From an uncultured Acidobacteriia bacterium (lineage in GTDB: Bacteria; Acidobacteriota; Terriglobia; Bryobacterales; Bryobacteraceae), in contig CAIXXM010000083.1 in NCBI GenBank assembly GCA_903923395.1, positions 62,001 through 126,000 of the forward strand: 64,000 nt of DNA. The letters are read 5' to 3'. Below the pieces are notes generated by a model. That model had not been told where the DNA came from. It saw only the letters and a list, made by a program, of their open reading frames with translations, and did no database searches. Numbering within the stretch: the first letter of the stretch is position 1; each line of letters starts with the position of its first letter. Positions 8,366 to 15,897 of the stretch are shown here, piece by piece. Both the position numbers and the translations under genes were made by a program.

Positions 8366-9583
8366 TTAGAGTAGAACCTTGCACCACTGCTTGCCCACCT
8401 GCAAAACCAGTTCCTTCGCCTGCGGGACAATCACTAATTCCAAAACCTTTTCACCGTTGATCTGAATCGCTCCGGCCTTGCGCTTGCGGGAAGCATCGGA
8501 ACCGGATTCCGCCAGCCCGGCCTTGGTGATCAACTTCTCCACATTGATGCCGGCCGGCCCCTGCACGCCTTCCGGCATTGCAATCTCCCGCATATCCGCG
8601 GGTACTTCTTTGTTCTGCACCACGCGGGAAAACTCTTCCTCGGCGCGGCGGGCATCGGCAGCGGAATGGAAATCCGTCACAATGAGACGGCCCAGTTGCT
8701 TCTTCACTTCCATGGGATGCAGCGCACCTTCCGCAACCTGTCTCTGCATGGTGGCAATATCCGCGGCGCTCTTGTCCGTAAGCAGTTCGTAATAGCGGTA
8801 CATCAGGACGTCGCCAGTCTGCATGATCTTGCGGAACATCACCTCAGGCGCTTCCGCGATGCCAATGTAATTCCCGAGCGACTTCGACATCTTCTTGACG
8901 CCGTCCAAACCCTCCAGAATCGGCGTCATCGCCACAATCTGCGGCAGCTGGTCATAGTCCTTCTGGAGTTCCCTGCCCACCAGCAGATTGAACTTCTGGT
9001 CCGTACCGCCCATCTCCACATCGCACTTCAGCGCCACGGAATCATAACCCTGCGCGAGCGGGTACATCAATTCATGCACGGAAATCGGCTCACCGGCAGC
9101 GTAACGCTTCGAGAAATCATCCCGTTCCAGCAGCCTCGCCACTGTATACCGGGAGCAGAGCCGGATGATCTGTTCAAACTGCATCCCCGCGAGCCATTCG
9201 CTGTTGTACCGGACTTCTGTCTTCTCCGGATCCAGGATCTTGAAAACCTGCGCGGTGTAGGTTTCCGTATTGGCAACGATGGCGTCGCGCGTCAAAGGCG
9301 GACGCGTGGCGTTCCGGCCCGTGGGGTCGCCGATCATCGCCGTCGTATCACCGGCCAGGAAGATGACCTGATGGCCGAGGTCCTGGAAGTGCTTCATCTT
9401 GCGGAGCAGCACGGTGTGGCCCAGATGCAGATCGGGCGCGGTGGGGTCAAAGCCCGCCTTCACGCGCAACGGCTTGCCCTGCTTCGCACGGAGAATGATG
9501 CGCTCGCGCAGATCCTCTTCGCGGATCAGCTCGGCCATGCCCTTCTTCAGGTACGTCAGTTGTTCTTCAGGAGTGGAGGTCAC
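8366..9583 (-). CDS. tyrS: Tyrosyl-tRNA synthetase
   Basis: This 405-aa class I synthetase is of the TyrZ-like bacterial subgroup. The HIGH-type signature is HLGH at 53-56 within [12 protein letters not shown], and the class I loop is KMSKS at 231-235. A C-terminal S4 RNA-binding domain (from about residue 340, with [14 protein letters not shown]) contacts the tRNA. The length and both signatures are intact. It is the first gene of the probable tyrS-alaS-ypdA operon. The ~115 nt upstream hold no gene and must carry the promoter, but I cannot assign clear -35/-10 boxes. Confidence 0.96.
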   Translation of the reverse strand: MTSTPEEQLTYLKKGMAELIREEDLRERIILRAKQGKPLRVKAGFDPTAPDLHLGHTVLLRKMKHFQDLGHQVIFLAGDTTAMIGDPTGRNATRPPLTRDAIVANTETYTAQVFKILDPEKTEVRYNSEWLAGMQFEQIIRLCSRYTVARLLERDDFSKRYAAGEPISVHELMYPLAQGYDSVALKCDVEMGGTDQKFNLLVGRELQKDYDQLPQIVAMTPILEGLDGVKKMSKSLGNYIGIAEAPEVMFRKIMQTGDVLMYRYYELLTDKSAADIATMQRQVAEGALHPMEVKKQLGRLIVTDFHSAADARRAEEEFSRVVQNKEVPADMREIAMPEGVQGPAGINVEKLITKAGLAESGSDASRKRKAGAIQINGEKVLELVIVPQAKELVLQVGKQWCKVLL

Positions 9584-9699
9584 CAGAATTTCATTTTAAG
9601 GGTTGAGGTCATGTGGACCCGACTGGGCAACTTGACTTCAACCATTGTGCTCGATGTTTATGCGTCCGGTATGCTCCGCAGAGGATTTTCTTGGCAGTT

Positions 9700-11061
9700 T
9701 CAATCCGTGACAACAGATCTGTAGAGGCGCCTCCGCTGCACTGTCAGCCAGATTAGTTCCAAACTGATAACCAGCATCCCAAATTGTGAGAGAGCATTGG
9801 GCTTTACCAGTTCGGGAATCTTGTTGATTTCGAGATGTTGAAGGGTCTCATCAACAAAGTGCAAACCTCCGAAATCTTGTACTGCCAGATTTACTCTGAT
9901 CGCTGCTGCGTAGCTTGACTGCAACCCGTAGACGATAGTGGCCGCAGCAGCCGGCAAAAGTAGCATTAGAAATGACAGCATTCGAGGTGCGAACGCTACC
10001 CGGCCCGATGAGGGGAATGGCAACATCAAGATACTTGCAAGCCCCTCCGACCCGGCAAGACCAGACGGAATATGCCGTACTTGTGATCTCAATGAATCAA
10101 CGACAGCACCCCACAGCAGATAGGCGGCAGCGACGCCTAATGGAAACAAATTCAACCAAACTCTTAAAGAGAACTCCGGCAGCCATTTTTCGACCTGAAC
10201 GGTTCTCTCGCCCTGCACGTTATGGACGACGGCGGCTAATTCTTCCCGCCGCTTCCTCGCATAGTTCTCGAACTGCTGAACAGTCAGTGAGGAAAGCCGT
10301 CTTGTAGAGCCGCCTTTGTCAATCGCCCGGACGAAGTTCGCATAGGCCAAGTCGTGAACAGCCCGATCTTGGGATTCTGTCTTCTGCTTGGCATAACTCG
10401 ACAAGGTATAGCTGGTTTCAGCGCTACATTGCCACCTTACAGGCTCTTTTCGTATTCTTTCCGCGAGGTCCGTAACGAACATCATAGTTGGAGTGGAGAG
10501 GCTGGCTGTCGCAGCCAATTGTGATAGGCTCGCATCCTTCAATTCCGCTCCAATAAGGCCCAGCTTGCGAGCCCTGTCCAACAGCGGGTCAAAGTCCCAA
10601 GACGCTTCTACGATCGGAGTCCTGATCATCTGTTCCGCCGCATCAATCGCGTTTTGATCCAGTGTTGATTCGACCTCACAAACCGTGGCTGATTCAACGG
10701 CGTTCTGCATGCCGATACGATGGAGAGAAGTTGCGGTGAGTTCAACATCACTCCAGAATGCGTGGAATCTTGCAATCTGCCGGGCTGGTGCCGCATCGCC
10801 GAAAACCGGAGGCTGCAGGATGAAAATGGCCGGCTGGCCAGCTACTCCGACGTTAAACTTCAGATAGTTCTCAACGAATGCCAAGGCAGTTAGTTCCCGG
10901 GAACGCTCTGCCAGATCTAAAGCGGGACCGCCATCTAACAGACCGGCCCTCGTCACTATAGTGCTTCCAGCGGTGAGGACCGATGTCAAGAGGGTGAGGA
11001 GGATGCGCGCCGCGCTCTTCCACGTGTCCTTGAAGCTCTTTTCGGCTCGGCTTTCTGGCAA
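9700..11061 (-). CDS. Membrane protein of unknown function, paired with AAA ATPase
   Basis: This 453-aa protein belongs to no family I recognise. It has one predicted N-terminal transmembrane helix (~18-36), a long soluble region rich in predicted helix (~40-300), and three C-terminal helices (~301-322, 361-383, 427-443), with a Lys/Arg-rich tail. The soluble domain contains a Cys within RWQCSAETSY but no catalytic signature. Codon choice looks less GC-biased than in the neighbouring tyrS. It lies 82 nt downstream of the AAA ATPase gene on the same strand, so the two could be one transcription unit. The ATG at 11061 was used because hydrophobic helix 1 follows it closely. Confidence 0.65.
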   Translation of the reverse strand: MPESRAEKSFKDTWKSAARILLTLLTSVLTAGSTIVTRAGLLDGGPALDLAERSRELTALAFVENYLKFNVGVAGQPAIFILQPPVFGDAAPARQIARFHAFWSDVELTATSLHRIGMQNAVESATVCEVESTLDQNAIDAAEQMIRTPIVEASWDFDPLLDRARKLGLIGAELKDASLSQLAATASLSTPTMMFVTDLAERIRKEPVRWQCSAETSYTLSSYAKQKTESQDRAVHDLAYANFVRAIDKGGSTRRLSSLTVQQFENYARKRREELAAVVHNVQGERTVQVEKWLPEFSLRVWLNLFPLGVAAAYLLWGAVVDSLRSQVRHIPSGLAGSEGLASILMLPFPSSGRVAFAPRMLSFLMLLLPAAAATIVYGLQSSYAAAIRVNLAVQDFGGLHFVDETLQHLEINKIPELVKPNALSQFGMLVISLELIWLTVQRRRLYRSVVTD

Positions 11062-11143
11062 ACTGGAAGCCCTCCTTCACCTGACTGACAAGATGTTGGG
11101 CAGGATAACATAGGCCGTCACCGCTGCACATCATAATCTCGTC

Positions 11144-12334
11144 TCACTCCCGCCAGTCATCCCCCGGCACAATCCGCTTCATAAACTCATTAAAGAGCGG
11201 CACCGTAAACGCCGTATCGCCGTGGCTGGGGCTCCAAATCATGCCCTTGTTAATTAGACTTTGCCGCACCGGACCCTGGGAGGTAACACCTTTGCCCAGC
11301 ACCTTCGCCACGTCGCCAGAACGGTGCGGACCGGGCCCGAGTTCCGCCATCGCGCGGAGATAGTGCTTCTCTTTTACCGTCAAACGGTCAAAACGGACAC
11401 GGAAGAAACTCTCATCGAGCGCTGCCATGACCTCCACTTCAGCGGCAACTACATCATCGGCCGTGATCGGACTGCGTTCCGCCACATTCCAGACGTGCTT
11501 GCCCCATTCCTGCAGGAAGTAGGGATAGCCGCGGGTGGCCTGTATGATCCGGGTCACAGCGGCGGTTTCGAACTCCACACCCTCTTCATGCGCAGGCTTC
11601 ACCAGAGCGAGTTCCACATCCGCTTCATTCAGCGGCCCGATCATTGGATACTCAAACAGCCGTTCCGAGTAGGATTTTGCATCACCCGCGCGGGCCCGCA
11701 ACTGGGGCAATCCGGCACCCACCAGCGTCAGCGGCAGATTCCCTTGCGAACATCGGTGCAGCGCGGAGATCAGCGCCGCAAACTGGTCCGTCTCCAAATA
11801 CTGCAGCTCATCGATGAACAACACCACCGCCGTGGAGGCCTTCCTCGCCGCCAGCCCAACCTCTTCCAGCAGCGCCGCGAGATCACCCTCCAGATCCCCG
11901 TTGTCCGCCAACCCGGCCAGCGGTTCCAAATCCAGGCCGACTTCAATATCGCTGTAGTGGACCTTCAACGCCATCGCAAAACCAGCCAGTGCGCGCAAAC
12001 CCCTCTGCGCCATCTTCTTTGCGGACTCCACCCGGCTGAGCCGCAGCAGAACCTGCCGCAATTGCGGTGCAAGCACAGCCGGCAGCGAACGGTTTTCCGG
12101 CGCCTCAATCCGAACCGCCTGAACCCCCGTGGCCTCAGCATCCTTCCGCATCTGATCCAGCAGCACAGTTTTGCCCACACCGCGCAGACCCACCAGGAGG
12201 ACACTCTTGGCGGCTTTGCAGCGCCGGATGCGCTCAATGGAGATCGCAACATCCTGCCGCAAGCGGTCACGTCCGGCCAATTCCGGAGGTGCGCTGCCTG
12301 CTCCCGGGGCGTAGGGATTGACGAGGGCGTTCAT
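11144..12334 (-). CDS. AAA ATPase of Orc1/Cdc6-like layout with C-terminal winged helix
   Basis: This 396-aa P-loop ATPase has Walker A GLRGVGKT at 49-56, Walker B VVLFIDE at 170-176 and a sensor-1-like segment LTLVGAGLPQLR near 203-214. The C-terminal ~80 residues (from KHYLRAMAELG) look like a winged-helix DNA-binding domain. This AAA plus wHTH layout resembles archaeal Orc1/Cdc6 and bacterial ATP-binding proteins in the AAA_16 group, whose roles are mostly unknown. No transposase or nuclease lies beside it. It heads a unit with the membrane protein at 9700-11061, and its start is preceded by an AT-rich stretch with inverted repeats, suggesting specific regulation. Confidence 0.78.
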   Translation of the reverse strand: MNALVNPYAPGAGSAPPELAGRDRLRQDVAISIERIRRCKAAKSVLLVGLRGVGKTVLLDQMRKDAEATGVQAVRIEAPENRSLPAVLAPQLRQVLLRLSRVESAKKMAQRGLRALAGFAMALKVHYSDIEVGLDLEPLAGLADNGDLEGDLAALLEEVGLAARKASTAVVLFIDELQYLETDQFAALISALHRCSQGNLPLTLVGAGLPQLRARAGDAKSYSERLFEYPMIGPLNEADVELALVKPAHEEGVEFETAAVTRIIQATRGYPYFLQEWGKHVWNVAERSPITADDVVAAEVEVMAALDESFFRVRFDRLTVKEKHYLRAMAELGPGPHRSGDVAKVLGKGVTSQGPVRQSLINKGMIWSPSHGDTAFTVPLFNEFMKRIVPGDDWRE

Positions 12335-12354
12335 AGTTATAAGAATCTTACAGA

Positions 12355-12375
12355 GTTTATCTTGCAGAGATAAAC
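12355..12375. promoter_or_regulatory. Operator-like inverted repeat upstream of the AAA ATPase gene
   Basis: GTTTATCT (12355-12362) and AGATAAAC (12368-12375) form a perfect 8-bp inverted repeat with a 5-nt spacer, 21 nt upstream of the AAA ATPase start. The surrounding 12341-12450 is strikingly AT-rich for this genome. It contains further related half-sites (TATAAAC at 12389-12395, TTTATCTC at 12423-12430) and a second small palindrome GATCT-ATAA-AGATC at 12401-12414. This fits a multi-site operator between divergent genes, possibly bound by the winged helix of the adjacent product. The binding protein is a guess. Confidence 0.5.
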
Positions 12376-12492
12376 CCTCTAAACTCTCTATAAACCAGAT
12401 GATCTATAAAGATCTTAGAAACTTTATCTCACTAGCATAATATCTCTAATTTCCTTATACATCCAGACCCTGCGGCGTGCTATTTTGGCACT

Positions 12493-12939
12493 ATGCGGAA
12501 CCTCCTGCTCGCCCTCTGTCTGCTCTGCGCGCCCCTTCGTGCAGAAGAAGCTGTTGAAATCAAAGCAGTTACCGGCACAGTCCAGAAACTCTTCGATGCC
12601 ATGGCCGCCAAGGACGGTGCCGCGATCAAAGCCCTGGTCCTGCCCGGCACATCCCTTTCCGCCCTGCGCGCGAACGGCCAAACCACAGTCACACCGATCG
12701 AGAAGTTCATCGAAACCATAAGCACTGCGCAGGGGTCTCTGGCCGAGCGCATGTGGGACCCCAAGGTGCTTGTCGAAGGCAACATCGCCACCCTTTGGGC
12801 GCCCTATGACTTCCACAGGGACGGCAAATTCACACACTGCGGGATCGACGTCGTCAACCTGCTGAAAACACCCGAAGGCTGGAAGATCGCCGGACTGAGC
12901 TATACCGTCATCCAACAGGGCTGCCAGGCACCCAAGTAA
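12493..12939 (+). CDS. Secreted NTF2-like (SnoaL/DUF4440-type) protein
   Basis: This 148-aa protein has a Sec signal peptide (LLLALCLLCAPLRA, cleaved near AEE) and a single NTF2-like cone domain. The family features are an N-terminal helix with VQKLFDAMAAKDGAAIKALV, a central WDPKVLVEGNIATLWAPYDF strand pair and a C-terminal GWKIAGLSYTV strand. Two cysteines in the mature protein (in THCGIDV and QQGCQAP) could form a disulfide. Members bind small ligands or act as minor enzymes, and no substrate can be read here. It is 23 nt upstream of the SMP-30-like gene and probably co-transcribed with it. Confidence 0.72.
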   Translation: MRNLLLALCLLCAPLRAEEAVEIKAVTGTVQKLFDAMAAKDGAAIKALVLPGTSLSALRANGQTTVTPIEKFIETISTAQGSLAERMWDPKVLVEGNIATLWAPYDFHRDGKFTHCGIDVVNLLKTPEGWKIAGLSYTVIQQGCQAPK

Positions 12940-12962
12940 AGCGATATACTTGCGGGCGATCT

Positions 12963-14000
12963 ATGTCGACCCGCCGAACCTTCCTCACCGCCGCATTGGC
13001 ACCCCTGGCCATGGCCCAGACCAAACGGGACTGGACCGGAAAAGAACCCATACGCTACCCGGACCCCGATGTTCTCGTTCTGGACAAGCGCTTCTCGAAA
13101 TACAAGGTCGGCAACAGCCCGATCCAGCGTGTCTATACCGGTGCGCTTTGGGCGGAGGGTCCCGCATGGCACGCGGGTGGACAGTATCTGGTTTTCAGCG
13201 ACATCCCCAACAACCGGCAGTTGCGCCGCGTGGAAGACGACGGCCATGTGAGCGTGATGCGCTCCAACGCCAACTTCAGCAACGGCAATACCTTCGACTA
13301 TGAAGGCCGCCAGCTTTCCTGCGAACATGACACGCGCCGCGTGGTGCGCTATGAGAACAACGGCTCGGTCACCGTGCTGGCCGACAAGTTCAACGGCAAG
13401 CGCTTCAACGCACCGAATGACATCGTCGTGCATCCCGATGGCGGCATCTGGTTCACGGACCCCGGCTACGGCATCAACGGCATCTATGAAGGCCATCCTG
13501 ATAAGTACGAAATGAAGGAAGCCGTCTACCGGATCGATAAGTCGGGCCGGGTGGACAAAGTAGCCGACGATCTCTTCAAGCCGAACGGCCTCTGCTTCTC
13601 ACCGGATTACAAGAAGCTCTATGTCTGCGATACCGGTGCGACCCACTATGACGCCGCGAAAAAAATCATACAGGTCTATGATGTGGAAGGTCAGACGAAG
13701 CTGACACACAGCAAGGTCTATTGCTCCATGGCCCTGGATGGCTTCAAGGAAGCGGGTCTTGCGGATGGAATCCGCGCCGATGCGGACGGCAATATCTGGG
13801 TCGGTGCGGGCTGGGTCGGCGCAGGTTATGACGGCGTCCATATCTTCGCTCCAGACGGGCAGCGCATCGGCCAGATCCTGCTGCCGGAAATCTGCGCAAA
13901 TATCTGCTTCGGCGGGAAACGCAGAAACAAGTTATATATGTGCGCAAGCCAGAGCGTCTACTCAGTGTATGTGGAAACGACCGGAGCGCATATCTGCTGA
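12963..14000 (+). CDS. SMP-30/gluconolactonase-like six-bladed beta-propeller, exported
   Basis: This 345-aa protein has a Tat-like N-terminus (STRRTFLTAALAPLAMAQ) and a six-bladed propeller of the SMP-30/gluconolactonase/LRE family. Recognisable blade and metal-site motifs are AEGPAWH (the Glu ligand), SNGNTFDYEGRQLSCEH, FNAPNDIVVHPDGGIWFTDP (Asn/Asp ligands) and KPNGLCFSPDYKKLYVCDTG. The family hydrolyses sugar lactones or related esters with a divalent metal. The specific lactone is unknown. It probably forms a two-gene unit with the NTF2-like gene upstream. Its last codons form half of the hairpin at 13981-14009. Confidence 0.86.
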   Translation: MSTRRTFLTAALAPLAMAQTKRDWTGKEPIRYPDPDVLVLDKRFSKYKVGNSPIQRVYTGALWAEGPAWHAGGQYLVFSDIPNNRQLRRVEDDGHVSVMRSNANFSNGNTFDYEGRQLSCEHDTRRVVRYENNGSVTVLADKFNGKRFNAPNDIVVHPDGGIWFTDPGYGINGIYEGHPDKYEMKEAVYRIDKSGRVDKVADDLFKPNGLCFSPDYKKLYVCDTGATHYDAAKKIIQVYDVEGQTKLTHSKVYCSMALDGFKEAGLADGIRADADGNIWVGAGWVGAGYDGVHIFAPDGQRIGQILLPEICANICFGGKRRNKLYMCASQSVYSVYVETTGAHIC

Positions 14001-14009
14001 GCGCTCCGG
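13981..14009. terminator. 9-bp perfect hairpin between convergent genes
   Basis: CCGGAGCGC (13981-13989) and GCGCTCCGG (14001-14009) are perfect complements around an 11-nt loop that contains the SMP-30 stop codon. It sits between two convergent genes, as a bidirectional transcription stop would. Neither strand has a proper T tract, so it may instead act as an RNA-stabilising or Rho-dependent stop structure. Confidence 0.45.
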
Positions 14010-14014
14010 GCCAC

Positions 14015-14650
14015 TTATAACTCTTTCACCCGGAAGTTTCGGAACCGCACCAGCGAGCCATGTCCCAACAGACCGATGTGGCCGCTGGTGCGCAACAAGC
14101 CGGGGTGCTTCTTCAGCACCGCTTCATCCTTGACATCATCCAGATTCGCATCCACAATCACCTTGCCATTCAGCGTGACCTTGATGTGCCGTCCGTCCGC
14201 GATAATCTCTTCGCTGTTCCACTCACCCAGCGGCTTGAACTCCCAGTTTTTCGCAGCTACAACACCATAGATCGACCCGTGGCGCTGTTCTGGCTTGAGC
14301 CAGCCCGCGTACATCTTGTCATCATGATCCAGAATCTGGATCTCCATCCCCTGATACGCCGCATCCCCCTCGAACGGAGCACGGATACCGATGCCATTGT
14401 TCGCGCCCGGAGTGAGCAGAAACTCAAACCGCAGGATGAAGTTAGAGTATTCCTTCTCCGTGAATAAGTTCCCGCCACCTTCTTTCGGACAAAGAATCTC
14501 ATCACCCTTGGGATGATAGCCGGGACCCTTGCCGCCCATCAGCTTCCAGCCGGATAAGTCCTTCCCGTTGTAAAGGGGAGTGAAGCCAGGTTCCACCTGC
14601 GCGAGACAGGCTGCCGCCAGAGCGAGAGTCAGAATTACAGATTTGATCAT
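14015..14650 (-). CDS. Secreted DUF1080 (3-keto-disaccharide hydrolase-type) protein
   Basis: This ~211-aa protein has a signal peptide MIKSVILTLALAAACLAQ and a concanavalin A-like DUF1080 domain. Landmarks are FTPLYNGKDLSGWKLMGG, LRFEFLLTPGANNGIGIRAP, YQGMEIQILDHDD and the terminal strand HGSLVRFRNFRVKEL. The start at 14650 is preferred because it opens the signal peptide and is preceded by a GA-rich ribosome binding site; an upstream in-frame start at 14683 is less likely. The family includes 3-keto-glycoside hydrolases acting in sugar catabolism, but most members are untested. Confidence 0.88.
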   Translation of the reverse strand: MIKSVILTLALAAACLAQVEPGFTPLYNGKDLSGWKLMGGKGPGYHPKGDEILCPKEGGGNLFTEKEYSNFILRFEFLLTPGANNGIGIRAPFEGDAAYQGMEIQILDHDDKMYAGWLKPEQRHGSIYGVVAAKNWEFKPLGEWNSEEIIADGRHIKVTLNGKVIVDANLDDVKDEAVLKKHPGLLRTSGHIGLLGHGSLVRFRNFRVKEL

Positions 14651-14711
14651 TTGATTGCCTTCTTTCAGGAGACTTGCGCACAACGGCGACCGGTGCGGAT
14701 ACTCTTTGCCA

Positions 14712-15887
14712 TCAATTGGCAGGCCGCGCCGGCCCTGTGCGCTTTAAAGGAGTCTTGGTTAAATTCTCAAACAGAAACAAACCACTCTTGCCCGCGGTGA
14801 CGAAGTCCAAATCTCCGTCGCCGTCAATATCTGCCACAGGGATCTGCATGCCCCCGCCGGTGCGCCCGCCGTAATCGACGGTATGTTTGACCCACTCGAC
14901 GCTGCCATCGGCCGCAGGCTTCATCGACTCATACCAATAGACGCCGAGCGGCTCCCGTTCCCCCGGATCTTTGCCGTTGTGGGCCATGAAGCGCTTCCCG
15001 GTGAGGATATCCAGCTTGCTGTCCCCGTTGAGATCCACCAGTGTCAGCGCATGCGCCTGGGACCAGCTTTCATCGATGATATGTTTCTTCCACTTGCCCG
15101 TATCGGTCTGTTCCATCCAGAACACGCCGTAGTTATGTGCCATGGAAGCCACCAGGTCCGGACGGCCATCCCCATTCACGTCCGTGACGTAGATAAAGCC
15201 GGTTTCCCCGAGATCCCAATCCGGGTGCCAGAGCCACATATCTTCGCGGGGATTCTTTGGTGCCTCAAACCAGCCCTTGGGCGTGAGAATGTCATTGCGT
15301 CCATCGCCGTTTACATCGCCCGCACCAATGCCGTGGCCATAACTCTTGGGACTTACGATATGTTGCACGAACTGCTTATTCTTCAACTCATACCAGCTCA
15401 GTGGCGCGTTGGCATTGCCGAACTCGGGAAGGATGGAAGTGGCCTTGCCTTCATTCGTCAGATCCACCGCAAAGCAGAACTCCACATTGAAGCCGGTCTG
15501 GATGTCATGTTCCTTCCACTCTCCAGCAACATTCTTCCCCGGATTCTCAGCCCACCACAGCCGCTTCTGGAACCAGCCGCAGCTGACGATATCGGGATAA
15601 CCATCGCCATTCACGTCAATGGGCAGGTCACTGAAGTCATCAATGTAGTTATTCGAAAAGAAGATCTTGCGAAAGTGGTGCCGGGTCCACTTGGGCGCTT
15701 CATACCAGTTCTCGCCGGAGATGATATCCAGCTTGCCGTCGTGGTTGATATCGGCAATCGCGGCGGCCTCGTTCTGGCTCAGATCGAGGGTATGTTTCAC
15801 GAAGGGGATCTCATCATCGGGACGCGTTCCGGCCACCATCACCAGGGTGGAGATCGTCAACAGGGTCAGGAATATCCAGCGCACCAT
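14712..15887 (-). CDS. Secreted FG-GAP/VCBS repeat protein
   Basis: This 391-aa protein has an N-terminal hydrophobic signal (IFLTLLTISTLVMVAG) and at least five calcium-binding FG-GAP/VCBS repeats with the DxNxDGxxD pattern: DINHDGKLD, DVNGDGYPD, DVNGDGRND, DVNGDGRPD, DLNGDSKLD and DIDGDGDLD. This makes a beta-propeller probably stabilised by calcium. Similar proteins are abundant in Acidobacteriota and Planctomycetes and are thought to bind glycans or other surface ligands. It lies 61 nt upstream of the DUF1080 gene in the same orientation, and about 10 nt downstream of the transglutaminase gene, so all three may be co-transcribed. Confidence 0.85.
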   Translation of the reverse strand: MVRWIFLTLLTISTLVMVAGTRPDDEIPFVKHTLDLSQNEAAAIADINHDGKLDIISGENWYEAPKWTRHHFRKIFFSNNYIDDFSDLPIDVNGDGYPDIVSCGWFQKRLWWAENPGKNVAGEWKEHDIQTGFNVEFCFAVDLTNEGKATSILPEFGNANAPLSWYELKNKQFVQHIVSPKSYGHGIGAGDVNGDGRNDILTPKGWFEAPKNPREDMWLWHPDWDLGETGFIYVTDVNGDGRPDLVASMAHNYGVFWMEQTDTGKWKKHIIDESWSQAHALTLVDLNGDSKLDILTGKRFMAHNGKDPGEREPLGVYWYESMKPAADGSVEWVKHTVDYGGRTGGGMQIPVADIDGDGDLDFVTAGKSGLFLFENLTKTPLKRTGPARPAN

Positions 15888-15897
15888 GCCGTTGATT

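Noticed and set aside
11144-12334. AAA ATPase as a TnsC-like transposition regulator
   Set aside because: No TnsA/TnsB/TniQ-type gene or end repeats are present nearby, and the C-terminal winged helix fits the Orc1/Cdc6-like group better.
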